From: Bacteroidales bacterium UBA3389
Lineage (GTDB): Bacteria; Bacteroidota; Bacteroidia; Bacteroidales; P3
Length of the DNA stretch: 9,317 nt
Direction of reading: 5' to 3'
Assembly (NCBI GenBank): GCA_002358835.1
Contig: DEPP01000014.1
Coordinates: 1 to 9,317 of the forward strand
The position numbers were made by a program, and so were the translations under genes. Below, piece by piece: positions 1 through 7,098 of this stretch. A model generated the notes under the pieces. It saw only the letters and a program-made list of their open reading frames with translations. It searched no databases and was not told the origin of the DNA. Each line of letters opens with the position of its first letter. The first letter of the stretch is position 1.

Positions 1-474
1 TTGAAATTTTTTAATGTTTATGGGCCAAATGAATATCATAAGGGAAGAATGGCTTCGGTTATAATACATTCATTTAAGCAGATAACAGAAACCGGTAAGG
101 TGAAATTGTTCCGTTCGCACAGAGATGATTTTGAAGATGGTAGACAGATGAGAGACTTTGTTTATGTAAAAGATGTTGTAGATGTGCTATTCTTTTTAAT
201 GACAAATAAGCCAAAGTCTGATATTTATAATTTAGGTAGCGGAAAAGCGAGGTGCTTTTATGATTTGGCTGTAGCAACATTTGAAGCAATGGGTAAGCCT
301 ATAAATATTGAATATATAGATATACCTATTGATATAAGGGATAAGTATCAGTATTTCACTCAAGCGAATATGCAGAAACTTAAATCAGTGGGTTATACTG
401 AGGATTTTTATACTTTAGAAGCTGGAGTAAGAGATTATGTGCAGAATTATTTGATTGGGAATAAATATCTTTAG
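1..474 (+). CDS. hldD: ADP-L-glycero-D-manno-heptose 6-epimerase, C-terminal part (5' end outside window)
   Basis: HldD (RfaD) interconverts ADP-D-glycero- and ADP-L-glycero-D-manno-heptose, the precursor of the lipopolysaccharide inner-core heptose, in the cytoplasm. The frame is open from base 1, so the TTG there is a window-edge artefact and not a start. The 157 visible residues are about half of the usual ~310-330. Residues 3-19 hold the family signature FNVYGPNEYHKGRMASV; Lys14 corresponds, from memory of the E. coli enzyme, to a catalytic lysine. RDFVYVKDVVDV and NLGSGKARCFYDLA follow, then a C-terminal stretch with YQYFTQANMQKLKSVGY, all typical of HldD within the extended SDR epimerases. 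The Rossmann half with the NAD site lies upstream. The stop TAG is 3 bases before the kdsC start, so the two genes are very likely co-transcribed. Family assignment is secure; other SDR sugar epimerases lack the YHKGRMAS motif. Confidence 0.93.
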   Translation: MKFFNVYGPNEYHKGRMASVIIHSFKQITETGKVKLFRSHRDDFEDGRQMRDFVYVKDVVDVLFFLMTNKPKSDIYNLGSGKARCFYDLAVATFEAMGKPINIEYIDIPIDIRDKYQYFTQANMQKLKSVGYTEDFYTLEAGVRDYVQNYLIGNKYL

Positions 475-477
475 AGA

Positions 478-996
478 ATGAATTATAAAGCAAAGTTGCA
501 TGAAATAAAAGCTTTCGTTTTTGATTATGACGGAGTGATAAGCGATGGTAATATTTGGTCTGCAAATGATCAAATCATTGTGAGAAGTGGTAATGTTAAG
601 GATGGCTATGCGATACAGTATGCTTTGCGTAAAGGGTATATTGTTGCGATTTTGTCAGGAGGGAATGGAGAAAGTATAAAATCAAGAATGAAAATGCTTG
701 GGGTTGAAGATGTTTATTTAGGCTCTCATAGAAAGAAGGAGATATTTGGACAACTATTGGTAGATAAAGACTTGAAAGCGGAGCAAGTCTTGTATGTTGG
801 TGATGATATTCCTGATTATGATGTTATGACGATGGTTGGTGTATCTGCTTGTCCTGCCGATGCTGCTGAAGAAATAAAGTCAGTCGCTGATTATATATCT
901 CACAAATGTGGTGGACAAGGGTGTGTAAGAGATGTTATAGAGCAAGTCCTTCGTTTGCAAGGGCAATGGTTTCACGAAGATGCAAAGGCGTGGTAA
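478..996 (+). CDS. kdsC: 3-deoxy-D-manno-octulosonate 8-phosphate phosphatase (KdsC, HAD superfamily)
   Basis: KdsC removes phosphate from KDO-8-phosphate to give KDO for lipid A/core synthesis; it is a soluble cytoplasmic enzyme, usually a tetramer. The 172 residues match the usual capless KdsC size. HAD motif I is FDYDGVISDG (nucleophile Asp16, acid/base Asp18). Motif II is SGG at 60-62, in the form SGGN. The motif III lysine is Lys86 or Lys87. Motif IV is GDDIPD at 108-113. CGGQGCVRD at 144-152 is the C-terminal glycine-rich loop with Arg that closes the active site of the neighbouring subunit and separates KdsC from general HAD phosphatases. The ATG lies 3 bases after the hldD stop and its 3' end overlaps the next gene. 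Pairing with hldD fits an LPS-core sugar cluster. A related nonulosonate-phosphate phosphatase is a less likely alternative. Confidence 0.9.
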   Translation: MNYKAKLHEIKAFVFDYDGVISDGNIWSANDQIIVRSGNVKDGYAIQYALRKGYIVAILSGGNGESIKSRMKMLGVEDVYLGSHRKKEIFGQLLVDKDLKAEQVLYVGDDIPDYDVMTMVGVSACPADAAEEIKSVADYISHKCGGQGCVRDVIEQVLRLQGQWFHEDAKAW

Positions 997-1727
997 ATAA
1001 AGTATTTGGTATTTTGTCTTTAGTTATCGTATTTTCTTTTTTCTGGAGTAATGTTTTTTCACAGGAAAAGAAAGTCTTTAATGCAAGTGCAACATACTAT
1101 CATGATAAGTTTGAGAACAGAAAAACTTCATCTGGTGAGATTTTTTCTCAGAAGAAATATACTGCTGCACATAAAACGTTGCCATTAAATACGTTGGTAA
1201 GGGTGACTCATTTAAAGAATGGACGTTCTGTCTTAGTAAAGGTAAATGATCGTTGCCCTCGTAGTGGAGTAATCGATTTGTCGTTGTTGGCAGCTAAAAG
1301 AATATTATTACATAAGACGGGTACAGCTAAGGTGAAAGTTGAGATACTTGGTCAAGAGTATCTGGAGTTGTGGGAAAAACAAAACGAATTATTCGAGATG
1401 TTTGATAGAGCTGAATTGAATGATAGTGTGAGGAATAGGTATTTGGATTCTGTAATATTTGCAAAAGGAAATAAATATGAACAGGCGTTTTTGTTTACTT
1501 ATTATGTAAGATTGGCAACTGCTGCAAATAAATCTGAGGCAAAAGATATTGTACATCAATTGCCGGAACAGTATAAGAAACTTGCTAAAGCAGTAAAAGT
1601 GTACAATGAAAGCTTCTATTATATAAACATAGGGCCGTTTATATCTCAAGAAACTGCGGAAGAAGCTATACAGATTCTTAAAAAGAACTATCCTTTGGCT
1701 CATTTAATAAAAAAGAAGGATAATTGA
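966..1727 (+). CDS. rlpA: RlpA-like secreted protein: DPBB domain plus SPOR domain
   Basis: This resembles septal-ring lytic transglycosylase RlpA, which cleaves glycan strands lacking stem peptides and binds them through its SPOR domain. From ATG 966 the protein has 253 residues. A signal peptide at about 1-32 has a hydrophobic core VFGILSLVIVFSFFW and ends VFS|Q; there is no lipobox Cys, so it should be periplasmic, not a lipoprotein. The double-psi beta-barrel covers about 38-128, with SSGE (Glu58), YTAAHKTLPLNTLVRVTHLK and VKVNDRCP (Asp95); Glu58 and Asp95 sit where the RlpA catalytic acids are expected. Residues about 178-250 read as a SPOR repeat (YYVRLATA... YYINIGPF...A). Position 97 is Cys where the motif is usually NDRGP. 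The start is uncertain: GTG 990 gives a more compact signal peptide and only a 7-base overlap with kdsC, against 31 bases for ATG 966. Enzyme activity is inferred. Confidence 0.83.
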   Translation: MVSRRCKGVVNKVFGILSLVIVFSFFWSNVFSQEKKVFNASATYYHDKFENRKTSSGEIFSQKKYTAAHKTLPLNTLVRVTHLKNGRSVLVKVNDRCPRSGVIDLSLLAAKRILLHKTGTAKVKVEILGQEYLELWEKQNELFEMFDRAELNDSVRNRYLDSVIFAKGNKYEQAFLFTYYVRLATAANKSEAKDIVHQLPEQYKKLAKAVKVYNESFYYINIGPFISQETAEEAIQILKKNYPLAHLIKKKDN

Positions 1728-1804
1728 GATAAATAATAATTGTTTGAGTTTCAGTCCTTAAAGTTTTTGAAAAACGAAATAAGAATAAAAAAATGAGATA
1801 AGTT

Positions 1805-1835
1805 TTCGTTCTTAAAAAGAATTTAGTTACCTTTG
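1805..1835 (+). promoter_or_regulatory. Bacteroidota-type promoter for the porPKLMN operon
   Basis: TACCTTTG at 1828-1835 is an exact match to the Bacteroidota -7 consensus TAnnTTTG. TTCG at 1805-1808, a one-mismatch version of the -33 box TTTG, lies 19 bases upstream, which is the spacing expected for the primary sigma factor of this phylum. Transcription would start near 1840, leaving a leader of roughly 55-60 bases before the porP ATG. The leader has no Shine-Dalgarno sequence but is A-rich just before the start (1881-1892), as is usual in Bacteroidota. The start site has not been mapped; this is a motif call. Confidence 0.6.
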
Positions 1836-1898
1836 CAGTGCTACTTCGTGCATAGTGTTTATACTTGAGTTGCAGGTTGTAGAGAAAAAAAATAGGTT

Positions 1899-2960
1899 AT
1901 GAGTATATTGGTACAATTTATGTACAAACTGAGTAATATATTGAGAGTCAATCTAAAATGCGGCGTATTGTTTGTTGTAATATCGCTAGGTTTGGTTTTG
2001 TCTTTGTGCGAAAAAACTATGGCACAGCAGGAACCGCAGTTTTCTCAATATATGTTTAACAGATTATCGTACAATCCAGGCTATGCCGGAAGTAATGGGG
2101 CTATTTGTTTTACAGGTTTTTATCGTAGTCAATGGATGGGGATAACATTCACTGATGCTACAGGTCAAAATACAGGAGCTTCGGGAGGAGAAACGATGAA
2201 TCTGTCATTCGATATGCCGGTGCGTTTTTTGCATGGTGGAATTGGTGCTACAGTTATTTCAGATAAGATTGGTTTTTGGAATAATTTGCATGCAAAATTT
2301 GATTACGCGTTCAGAATACAATTCCCTCGGGGAAATCTTGCTATAGGAGTTGAAGCCCAGTTATTTAGTTCCTCATTGGATATGTCAAGATTGGTCGGAG
2401 CTGATCAGTATACTGAAGATGATCAAATAGGGACTTCCCATGATCCGGTATTATCAGATCCTACAAATCAGGAGGATTTTTTGTTTGATTTAGGTGCAGG
2501 TATTTATTATCAGATTCCTGGACAACTTTATATAGGTATTTCTTCCTCTAAGTTGATGCAGGCAGAAAGCGAAAAATTGAAATGGGATAACAGACGATTT
2601 TACTATGTTCTGGCAGGTTATGAGTGGACTGTTCCATCGTATCCTTCTTTGAGAGTATTACCATCGGCTTTATTGAAGACAGATTTTTTATCTAAATCGG
2701 CATATCAGTTGGATGCTTCGGCTATACTTGAATGGGAACATAAGTTCTGGGGAGGAGTAACGTATAGAGTGCAAGATGCGATAATCTTATTAGGTGGTGT
2801 TGCATTGGGAGACTTTAAGCTCGGTTTCTCTTATGATATTCCTACTTCAAGAATATCAACTCAGTCAATGGGATCGCTTGAATTGTTCGCAAGATTCTGT
2901 TTCAAGATAGAGAATCCTCCAAAACCTCCGACAATTTATAGAAATACCAGAAGGATGTAG
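1899..2960 (+). CDS. porP: T9SS outer-membrane protein, PorP/SprF family
   Basis: PorP/SprF proteins are outer-membrane beta-barrels that work with the T9SS. PorP is required for secretion in P. gingivalis, and SprF homologues serve particular cargo such as SprB in F. johnsoniae. The diagnostic start of the mature protein is QEPQFSQYMFNRLSYNPGYAGS, split here as QEPQFSQYMFN (44-54) and RLSYNPGYAGS, followed by FYRSQWMGI. The remainder is rich in alternating aromatic/Gly strands, such as FDLGAGIYYQIPGQLYIGIS, up to LGFSYDIPTS and a final strand ELFARFCF. The 353 residues are in the normal range. Residues 1-42 form an unusually long signal sequence with core VLFVVISLGLVLSL and cleavage at TMA|QQ; a second in-frame ATG at 1920 would shorten it by 7 residues. 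The gene is first in the operon, and the gap to porK is 76 bases. Family assignment is firm; which cargo or partner it serves is unknown. Confidence 0.93.
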   Translation: MSILVQFMYKLSNILRVNLKCGVLFVVISLGLVLSLCEKTMAQQEPQFSQYMFNRLSYNPGYAGSNGAICFTGFYRSQWMGITFTDATGQNTGASGGETMNLSFDMPVRFLHGGIGATVISDKIGFWNNLHAKFDYAFRIQFPRGNLAIGVEAQLFSSSLDMSRLVGADQYTEDDQIGTSHDPVLSDPTNQEDFLFDLGAGIYYQIPGQLYIGISSSKLMQAESEKLKWDNRRFYYVLAGYEWTVPSYPSLRVLPSALLKTDFLSKSAYQLDASAILEWEHKFWGGVTYRVQDAIILLGGVALGDFKLGFSYDIPTSRISTQSMGSLELFARFCFKIENPPKPPTIYRNTRRM

Positions 2961-3036
2961 GGATTTGAAACATTCTTTCAAAGAATTGCGTAAATGAAAT
3001 AAAGTAACATTAGAATTTGAAAAATAAATTGGTTTT

Positions 3037-4410
3037 ATGAGACGTATAGTTTTGTTAATTTCAGTTGCATTGCTTGCAATAAGTTGTGGAAGTTCAGACA
3101 AGGGTGAATTGATAGGTGTTCAAGACAGACCTGATTTCTTGGATATGCAACCGTATGGAATGGTTGATATCCCGCAAGGTAGTTTTCTAATGGGAGCTGC
3201 TGATGAGGATCTGTATAAATTGTATGAGCACCAACCAAAAACAGTACAAGTTCAATCGTTTTGGATGGATGAAACCGAGATTACAAATAATGAATACAGA
3301 CAATTTGTTGATTGGGTGAGAGATTCAATCGCGTACAGATTGTTAGGAGAGAATGATCCTGAAAGATATCTCATTGAAGCAGACCAATGGGGAGAAGACT
3401 TGGAGACTCCTTTGATCAATTGGAAAGAAAAAATAGATTGGAGTATGAAGAATGCTGATGAAAGAGAAGCGTTGTCAGAATTATTCGTGCCGGTAGATGA
3501 GAGATTTTATAATACAATGCAAATAGATGCTCGTAAGTTGAACTATGAGTATTATTGGATCGATCTTAGAGCTGCAAGTAAGAAAGATTATAGCTCTCAA
3601 GCTCAAGAGGAATTCAGAGGTTCTTCATTTGCGTCAAGACCTGGCTCGTTGAAAAACAGAGATAAGTTCTTTAGAAAGGAAGTCATAAATGTATATCCTG
3701 ATACTTTGTGTTGGATGCATGACTATGCTTATTCTTATAATGATGCAGCTACTCGTTCTTATTTCAGTCATCCTCGTTATGATAACTATCCTGTTGTTGG
3801 TGTTTCTTATCGTCAAGCTAAGGCATTCTCTGTATGGAGAACGATAATGATGAACGATTATTTATCAAAGCAAGACTATGCGAGAATGGAAGATTTTCGT
3901 TTACCAACCGAAGCAGAGTGGGAGTATGCAGCAAGAGGTGGTGTTGATGGAGCACCTTATCCATGGGGTGGCCCTTATGTAAGAAACGGAAATGGTTGTT
4001 TCATTGCTAACTACAAGCCTTTGAGAGGAAATTATGGTGATGACGGTGGTGTAACTCCTATCTTGGTTGCTCACTATGCTCCTAACGGATTTGGATTATA
4101 TGATATGGCAGGTAATGTTGCAGAATGGTGTGAAGATGCTTACAACGAAGCTGCTTATAACTTTGCACATGATTTGAACCAAGTAAATATATATAATGCT
4201 ACAGAAGATGATGCACCTCAAATGAAAAGAAAAACAGTGAGGGGCGGTTCTTGGAAGGATCAAAAATTCTTTATCCAGACAGCAACTCGTTCTTATGAGT
4301 ATCAAGATTCAGGAAAGAGTTATATCGGATTCCGTTGCGTTCAATCATACTTAGGAAGGGTAAGAGGAGATAACCCTAAGACTTCTTCTAATGTTTATAG
4401 AAATAACTAA
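3037..4410 (+). CDS. porK: T9SS outer-membrane lipoprotein PorK/GldK (FGE-like fold, catalytic cysteines absent)
   Basis: PorK/GldK is a lipoprotein on the periplasmic face of the outer membrane that forms, with PorN/GldN, the large T9SS ring. The 457 residues are about the family length. A lipoprotein signal peptide ends LLAISC, with lipidated Cys17. The rest is a formylglycine-generating-enzyme-like (sulfatase-modifying) domain: DIPQGSFLMG (44-53), DETEITNNEYRQF (78-90), a long family-specific insert of about 100-240, RLPTEAEWEYAARGG (288-302), GFGLYDMAGNVAEWCEDAY (near 350-370), RGGSWKD (402-408) and GFRC (431-434). Between RGGSW and GFRC, where true FGE enzymes carry their two active-site cysteines, there is no Cys, so it should be structural and not enzymatic. 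ATG 3037 is the only start that gives the lipoprotein signal. The gap to porL is 44 bases. Confidence 0.96.
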   Translation: MRRIVLLISVALLAISCGSSDKGELIGVQDRPDFLDMQPYGMVDIPQGSFLMGAADEDLYKLYEHQPKTVQVQSFWMDETEITNNEYRQFVDWVRDSIAYRLLGENDPERYLIEADQWGEDLETPLINWKEKIDWSMKNADEREALSELFVPVDERFYNTMQIDARKLNYEYYWIDLRAASKKDYSSQAQEEFRGSSFASRPGSLKNRDKFFRKEVINVYPDTLCWMHDYAYSYNDAATRSYFSHPRYDNYPVVGVSYRQAKAFSVWRTIMMNDYLSKQDYARMEDFRLPTEAEWEYAARGGVDGAPYPWGGPYVRNGNGCFIANYKPLRGNYGDDGGVTPILVAHYAPNGFGLYDMAGNVAEWCEDAYNEAAYNFAHDLNQVNIYNATEDDAPQMKRKTVRGGSWKDQKFFIQTATRSYEYQDSGKSYIGFRCVQSYLGRVRGDNPKTSSNVYRNN

Positions 4411-4454
4411 GAAATTAACAATATTAAATAAACAAATTAAAAAACTATTAAATT

Positions 4455-5435
4455 ATGGGTTGGGTAGATAATTTCGTAAGAAGTAAAGTTTACAAAGAAG
4501 TATCAGCTAAGTTGTACGGTATAGGAGCATCTGTCGTTATCGTCGGTGCTTTGTTCAAGATCAATCACTGGCCAGGAGGTACGATAATGTTGATTATCGG
4601 TATGGGTATTGAAGCTGTTATTTTCTTTGTGTCGGCTTTTGAACCACTTCACGTAACTTACGATTGGAGTTTGGTGTTCCCTGAATTGGCAGGAATGGAT
4701 GAAATTCACGGCGGAGAGGAAAAAGAAAAGAAGGAAAAGAAATCAAAGAAAAAAGACAAAGAACAAGAACAAATCATGGCAGGAGGAGTTGTTGGAGGTC
4801 CTGTTGTCGGAGGTGTTGTTGGATATTCCGGTACACAAGATTTAGATAAAATGTTGGCTGATGCGAAGATCGGTCCTGAATTAATAGAAAGTTTAGGTAA
4901 AGGGTTAAAGAATCTTGCTGATACAACATCTCAATTGAATGATGTTGCAGGAGCTGCAGTTTCTTCAGAAAGATTTAACCAAAATTTGAGCAATGCAGCG
5001 TCTGCGGCAGGTGAATTGTCAGAAGCATATAAGAAGACTGCAGATAACTTGAACAAAGATTTGTTGGTTTCAGGTGAATATCTTTCTTCTGTACAAGAAG
5101 CAACTTCAGCTGTATCTACATTGGCTAACATTTACAAAGAAACTGCCAATACTTTGTCAGCAGGAGATGCGTCTTATTTGGATGAATTGAAAAAGATGGC
5201 ATCAAGCCTTTCTTCAATAAATGCTTTGTATGAAATGCAAATTCAAAATTCTTCTTCTCAATTGGAAGCAAGTAAAGTTGTTCAAGAAAGAATTGACAAT
5301 TTGGTTGTTAACTTTGCAGATACAGCAGAAAACGTATTGAAATACAAAGAGCAAGTTAATGCTTTGTCTAAGAAAGTTGGTGCTTTGAACGATATTTATG
5401 GAAATATGCTTGCAGCAATGCAAACAAAAGCATAA
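4455..5435 (+). CDS. porL: T9SS inner-membrane motor protein PorL/GldL
   Basis: PorL/GldL is the stator-like inner-membrane protein that, with PorM/GldM, couples the proton gradient to T9SS transport and, in gliders, to motility. Two transmembrane helices form an N-terminal hairpin: about 17-35 (SAKLYGIGASVVIVGALFK) and about 43-62 (TIMLIIGMGIEAVIFFVSAF). Lys35 in ALFKINHW and Glu53 inside helix 2 match the charged intramembrane residues implicated in proton use in GldL. The signature FEPLHVTYDWSLVFPEL follows. Residues 88-106 are a Lys/Glu-rich stretch and 109-126 a Gly/Val segment with GxxxG spacing. The remaining ~200 residues are Ala/Ser/Leu-rich, look helical and coiled-coil-like, and are predicted cytoplasmic. 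At 326 residues it is much longer than the ~215-residue flavobacterial GldL and resembles the longer PorL of Bacteroidales. There is no signal peptide. The gap to porM is 40 bases. Confidence 0.96.
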   Translation: MGWVDNFVRSKVYKEVSAKLYGIGASVVIVGALFKINHWPGGTIMLIIGMGIEAVIFFVSAFEPLHVTYDWSLVFPELAGMDEIHGGEEKEKKEKKSKKKDKEQEQIMAGGVVGGPVVGGVVGYSGTQDLDKMLADAKIGPELIESLGKGLKNLADTTSQLNDVAGAAVSSERFNQNLSNAASAAGELSEAYKKTADNLNKDLLVSGEYLSSVQEATSAVSTLANIYKETANTLSAGDASYLDELKKMASSLSSINALYEMQIQNSSSQLEASKVVQERIDNLVVNFADTAENVLKYKEQVNALSKKVGALNDIYGNMLAAMQTKA

Positions 5436-5475
5436 CAATTAAACGTATTACATTATAAAACAAATAATATAGACT

Positions 5476-7071
5476 ATGGGTGCTACGAATTGTCCCGAAA
5501 CGCCGAGGCAGCGAATGATTTCAATGATGTACTTGGTTTACACGGCGATGTTGGCGTTGAACGTGTCAGCCGAGATTCTCCAAGCGTTCGTTACAGTCGG
5601 GGACAGCATGGAGGTAACAAATAAGCTGTTGATGGGTAAGGCAGAAAGTGCATATACTATTTTTGAAAATTCTTATAAGCAAGATCCTGGAAAGGTTGGC
5701 GATAATTGGGCAAAGGCACAAGAAGTTCGCAAGAAGACTAAGGCCATTGTTGAATATATCGACAATATGAAATATGAATTGTTTGTTGTAGTCGAAGGAA
5801 CTCCAGGAGGAGTGGCTGAAGCGAAGAAACTATTGGATGAAAAGGGATTTGATGCAGTAGTTAAGAAAGACGAATATTCTGCTCCGACGAACTATTTCTT
5901 GGCAGGAAGTGAAGATGGTTCGGCAGGTAAAGCTATAGAATTGAGAAAGAAAATCGAAACATATCAAAATGAGATGTTGAGTTATGCTTCTGGCTCATTC
6001 AAGGAAACTTTGAAAAAGATGCAAATTGATTTCAAAGGACCATTCCGTAATGCTGCTGGAGACGAACTAAATTGGCAGATGTATAACTTCTTCCATACGA
6101 TTACACTTGCAGATATGGTGCTTTTGAACAAGTTCAAATCTGAAATTCAAAATGCGGAGGTCGATTTGATTAACCACTTATATTCAGCTGTATCGGCAGA
6201 CGACTTTAAGTTCAATACTGTTGTGGCGAAAGTCGTTCCAAAATCAACTTATATAATACAAGGAGGACAATATGAGGCTGAAGTGTTTGTTGCTGCATAC
6301 GATTCAAGAAGTGAATTGACAGGACAAGTACGCGGACAAGAATATGTTGGAGATTCCGGTATGTTGAAGTTGAAATTCCCTGCAGGAGCTTTAGGAAATC
6401 AAAAGTATAATGGAACATTGTTCGTTAAGAAAGATAGTGGTCCGGTACCTTATGATTTTGAATTGGAATATTTTGTTGCTGCACCATCTGCAACAATCTC
6501 TCCAACCAAGATGAATGTGCTTTACATCGGTGTTGATAACCCTATTTCAGTATCAGTTCCCGGAGCAAACTCTAAGGATGTTAATGTAACAGCTACAGGA
6601 GCCGGCATAGTATTGAAGAAAGTTAAAGACGGAGAATACTTGGCAACAGTAAAATCTCAAGGAAAAGCAACTATCAGTGTATCTGCTACTATGAGCGGAA
6701 AGACGATGAACATGGGAACAATGGAGTTCAGATGTAAGGCGATTCCAAAACCAACTGCCATGGTCGGAACTTACACCGGTGGAAGAATACCTAAAGAATC
6801 TCTTCTTACTCAAGGAGGATTGCGTGTATCGATGGAAGGATTTGATTTCCCTGTTAAATATAACGTAACATCGTTCAGCATGTCGTTTAACACAGGAGGA
6901 GATGCTCAAGCTCCAATTCAAGCGACAGGAAGTCAATTTAACGCAGAGATGAAGGCAAAATTGAGTAAATTGAGAAGAGGAAACAAGGTGTATATTGAAA
7001 ATATCAGAGCAAAAGGACCTGATGGCGAAAAGGCTGTTAGTAACCCTCAGATGATTTTCACCATACAATAG
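5476..7071 (+). CDS. porM: T9SS inner-membrane/periplasmic shaft protein PorM/GldM
   Basis: PorM/GldM crosses the inner membrane once, contributes its helix to the PorL motor and extends as a dimeric rod through the periplasm to the PorK/PorN ring. The N-terminus shows the family signature TPRQRMISMMYLVYTAMLAL (9-28), with NVSAEILQAF continuing the helix to about residue 38. A helical periplasmic domain runs from about 40 to 220. Beta-rich domains follow: about 225-310, starting near VVAKVVPKSTYIIQGGQYEAEVFVAAYD; about 320-400, with PTKMNVLYIGVDNPISVSVPG split across it; and a C-terminal domain from about 405 containing GTYTGGRIPKESLLTQGGL and ending NPQMIFTIQ. The 531 residues are close to the family norm of ~510-520. 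The first ~145 bases are markedly GC-richer than the rest of the gene (see findings). The gap to porN is 27 bases. Assignment is very secure. Confidence 0.97.
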   Translation: MGATNCPETPRQRMISMMYLVYTAMLALNVSAEILQAFVTVGDSMEVTNKLLMGKAESAYTIFENSYKQDPGKVGDNWAKAQEVRKKTKAIVEYIDNMKYELFVVVEGTPGGVAEAKKLLDEKGFDAVVKKDEYSAPTNYFLAGSEDGSAGKAIELRKKIETYQNEMLSYASGSFKETLKKMQIDFKGPFRNAAGDELNWQMYNFFHTITLADMVLLNKFKSEIQNAEVDLINHLYSAVSADDFKFNTVVAKVVPKSTYIIQGGQYEAEVFVAAYDSRSELTGQVRGQEYVGDSGMLKLKFPAGALGNQKYNGTLFVKKDSGPVPYDFELEYFVAAPSATISPTKMNVLYIGVDNPISVSVPGANSKDVNVTATGAGIVLKKVKDGEYLATVKSQGKATISVSATMSGKTMNMGTMEFRCKAIPKPTAMVGTYTGGRIPKESLLTQGGLRVSMEGFDFPVKYNVTSFSMSFNTGGDAQAPIQATGSQFNAEMKAKLSKLRRGNKVYIENIRAKGPDGEKAVSNPQMIFTIQ

Positions 7072-7098
7072 TAAAGACAAAATAAAAAGTATAGCGAT

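Noticed and set aside
906..965. Longer reading of the RlpA frame starting at ATG 906
   Set aside because: The extra 20 residues lie over the conserved CGGQGCVRD loop of kdsC in another frame and would put a Cys/Arg-rich tail ahead of an already complete signal peptide.
2972..2986. ATTCTTT-C-AAAGAAT palindrome between porP and porK as a terminator or processing hairpin
   Set aside because: A usable hairpin would have only about 5 A/T-rich pairs and no T-tract follows, so it cannot be called a terminator; the genes are treated as one operon.
3010..3025. Near match to a -7 element (TAGAATTTG) before porK
   Set aside because: It has three bases instead of two between TA and TTTG and no -33 box, so it gives no support for an internal promoter.
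3037..4410. PorK as an active formylglycine-generating enzyme
   Set aside because: The catalytic Cys pair is missing, and the operon context plus lipoprotein signal identify the T9SS ring subunit.
6553..7080. 175-codon open frame on the minus strand
   Set aside because: It is entirely antisense to the conserved C-terminal domains of porM and encodes a Ser/Cys/His-rich sequence with no family signature.
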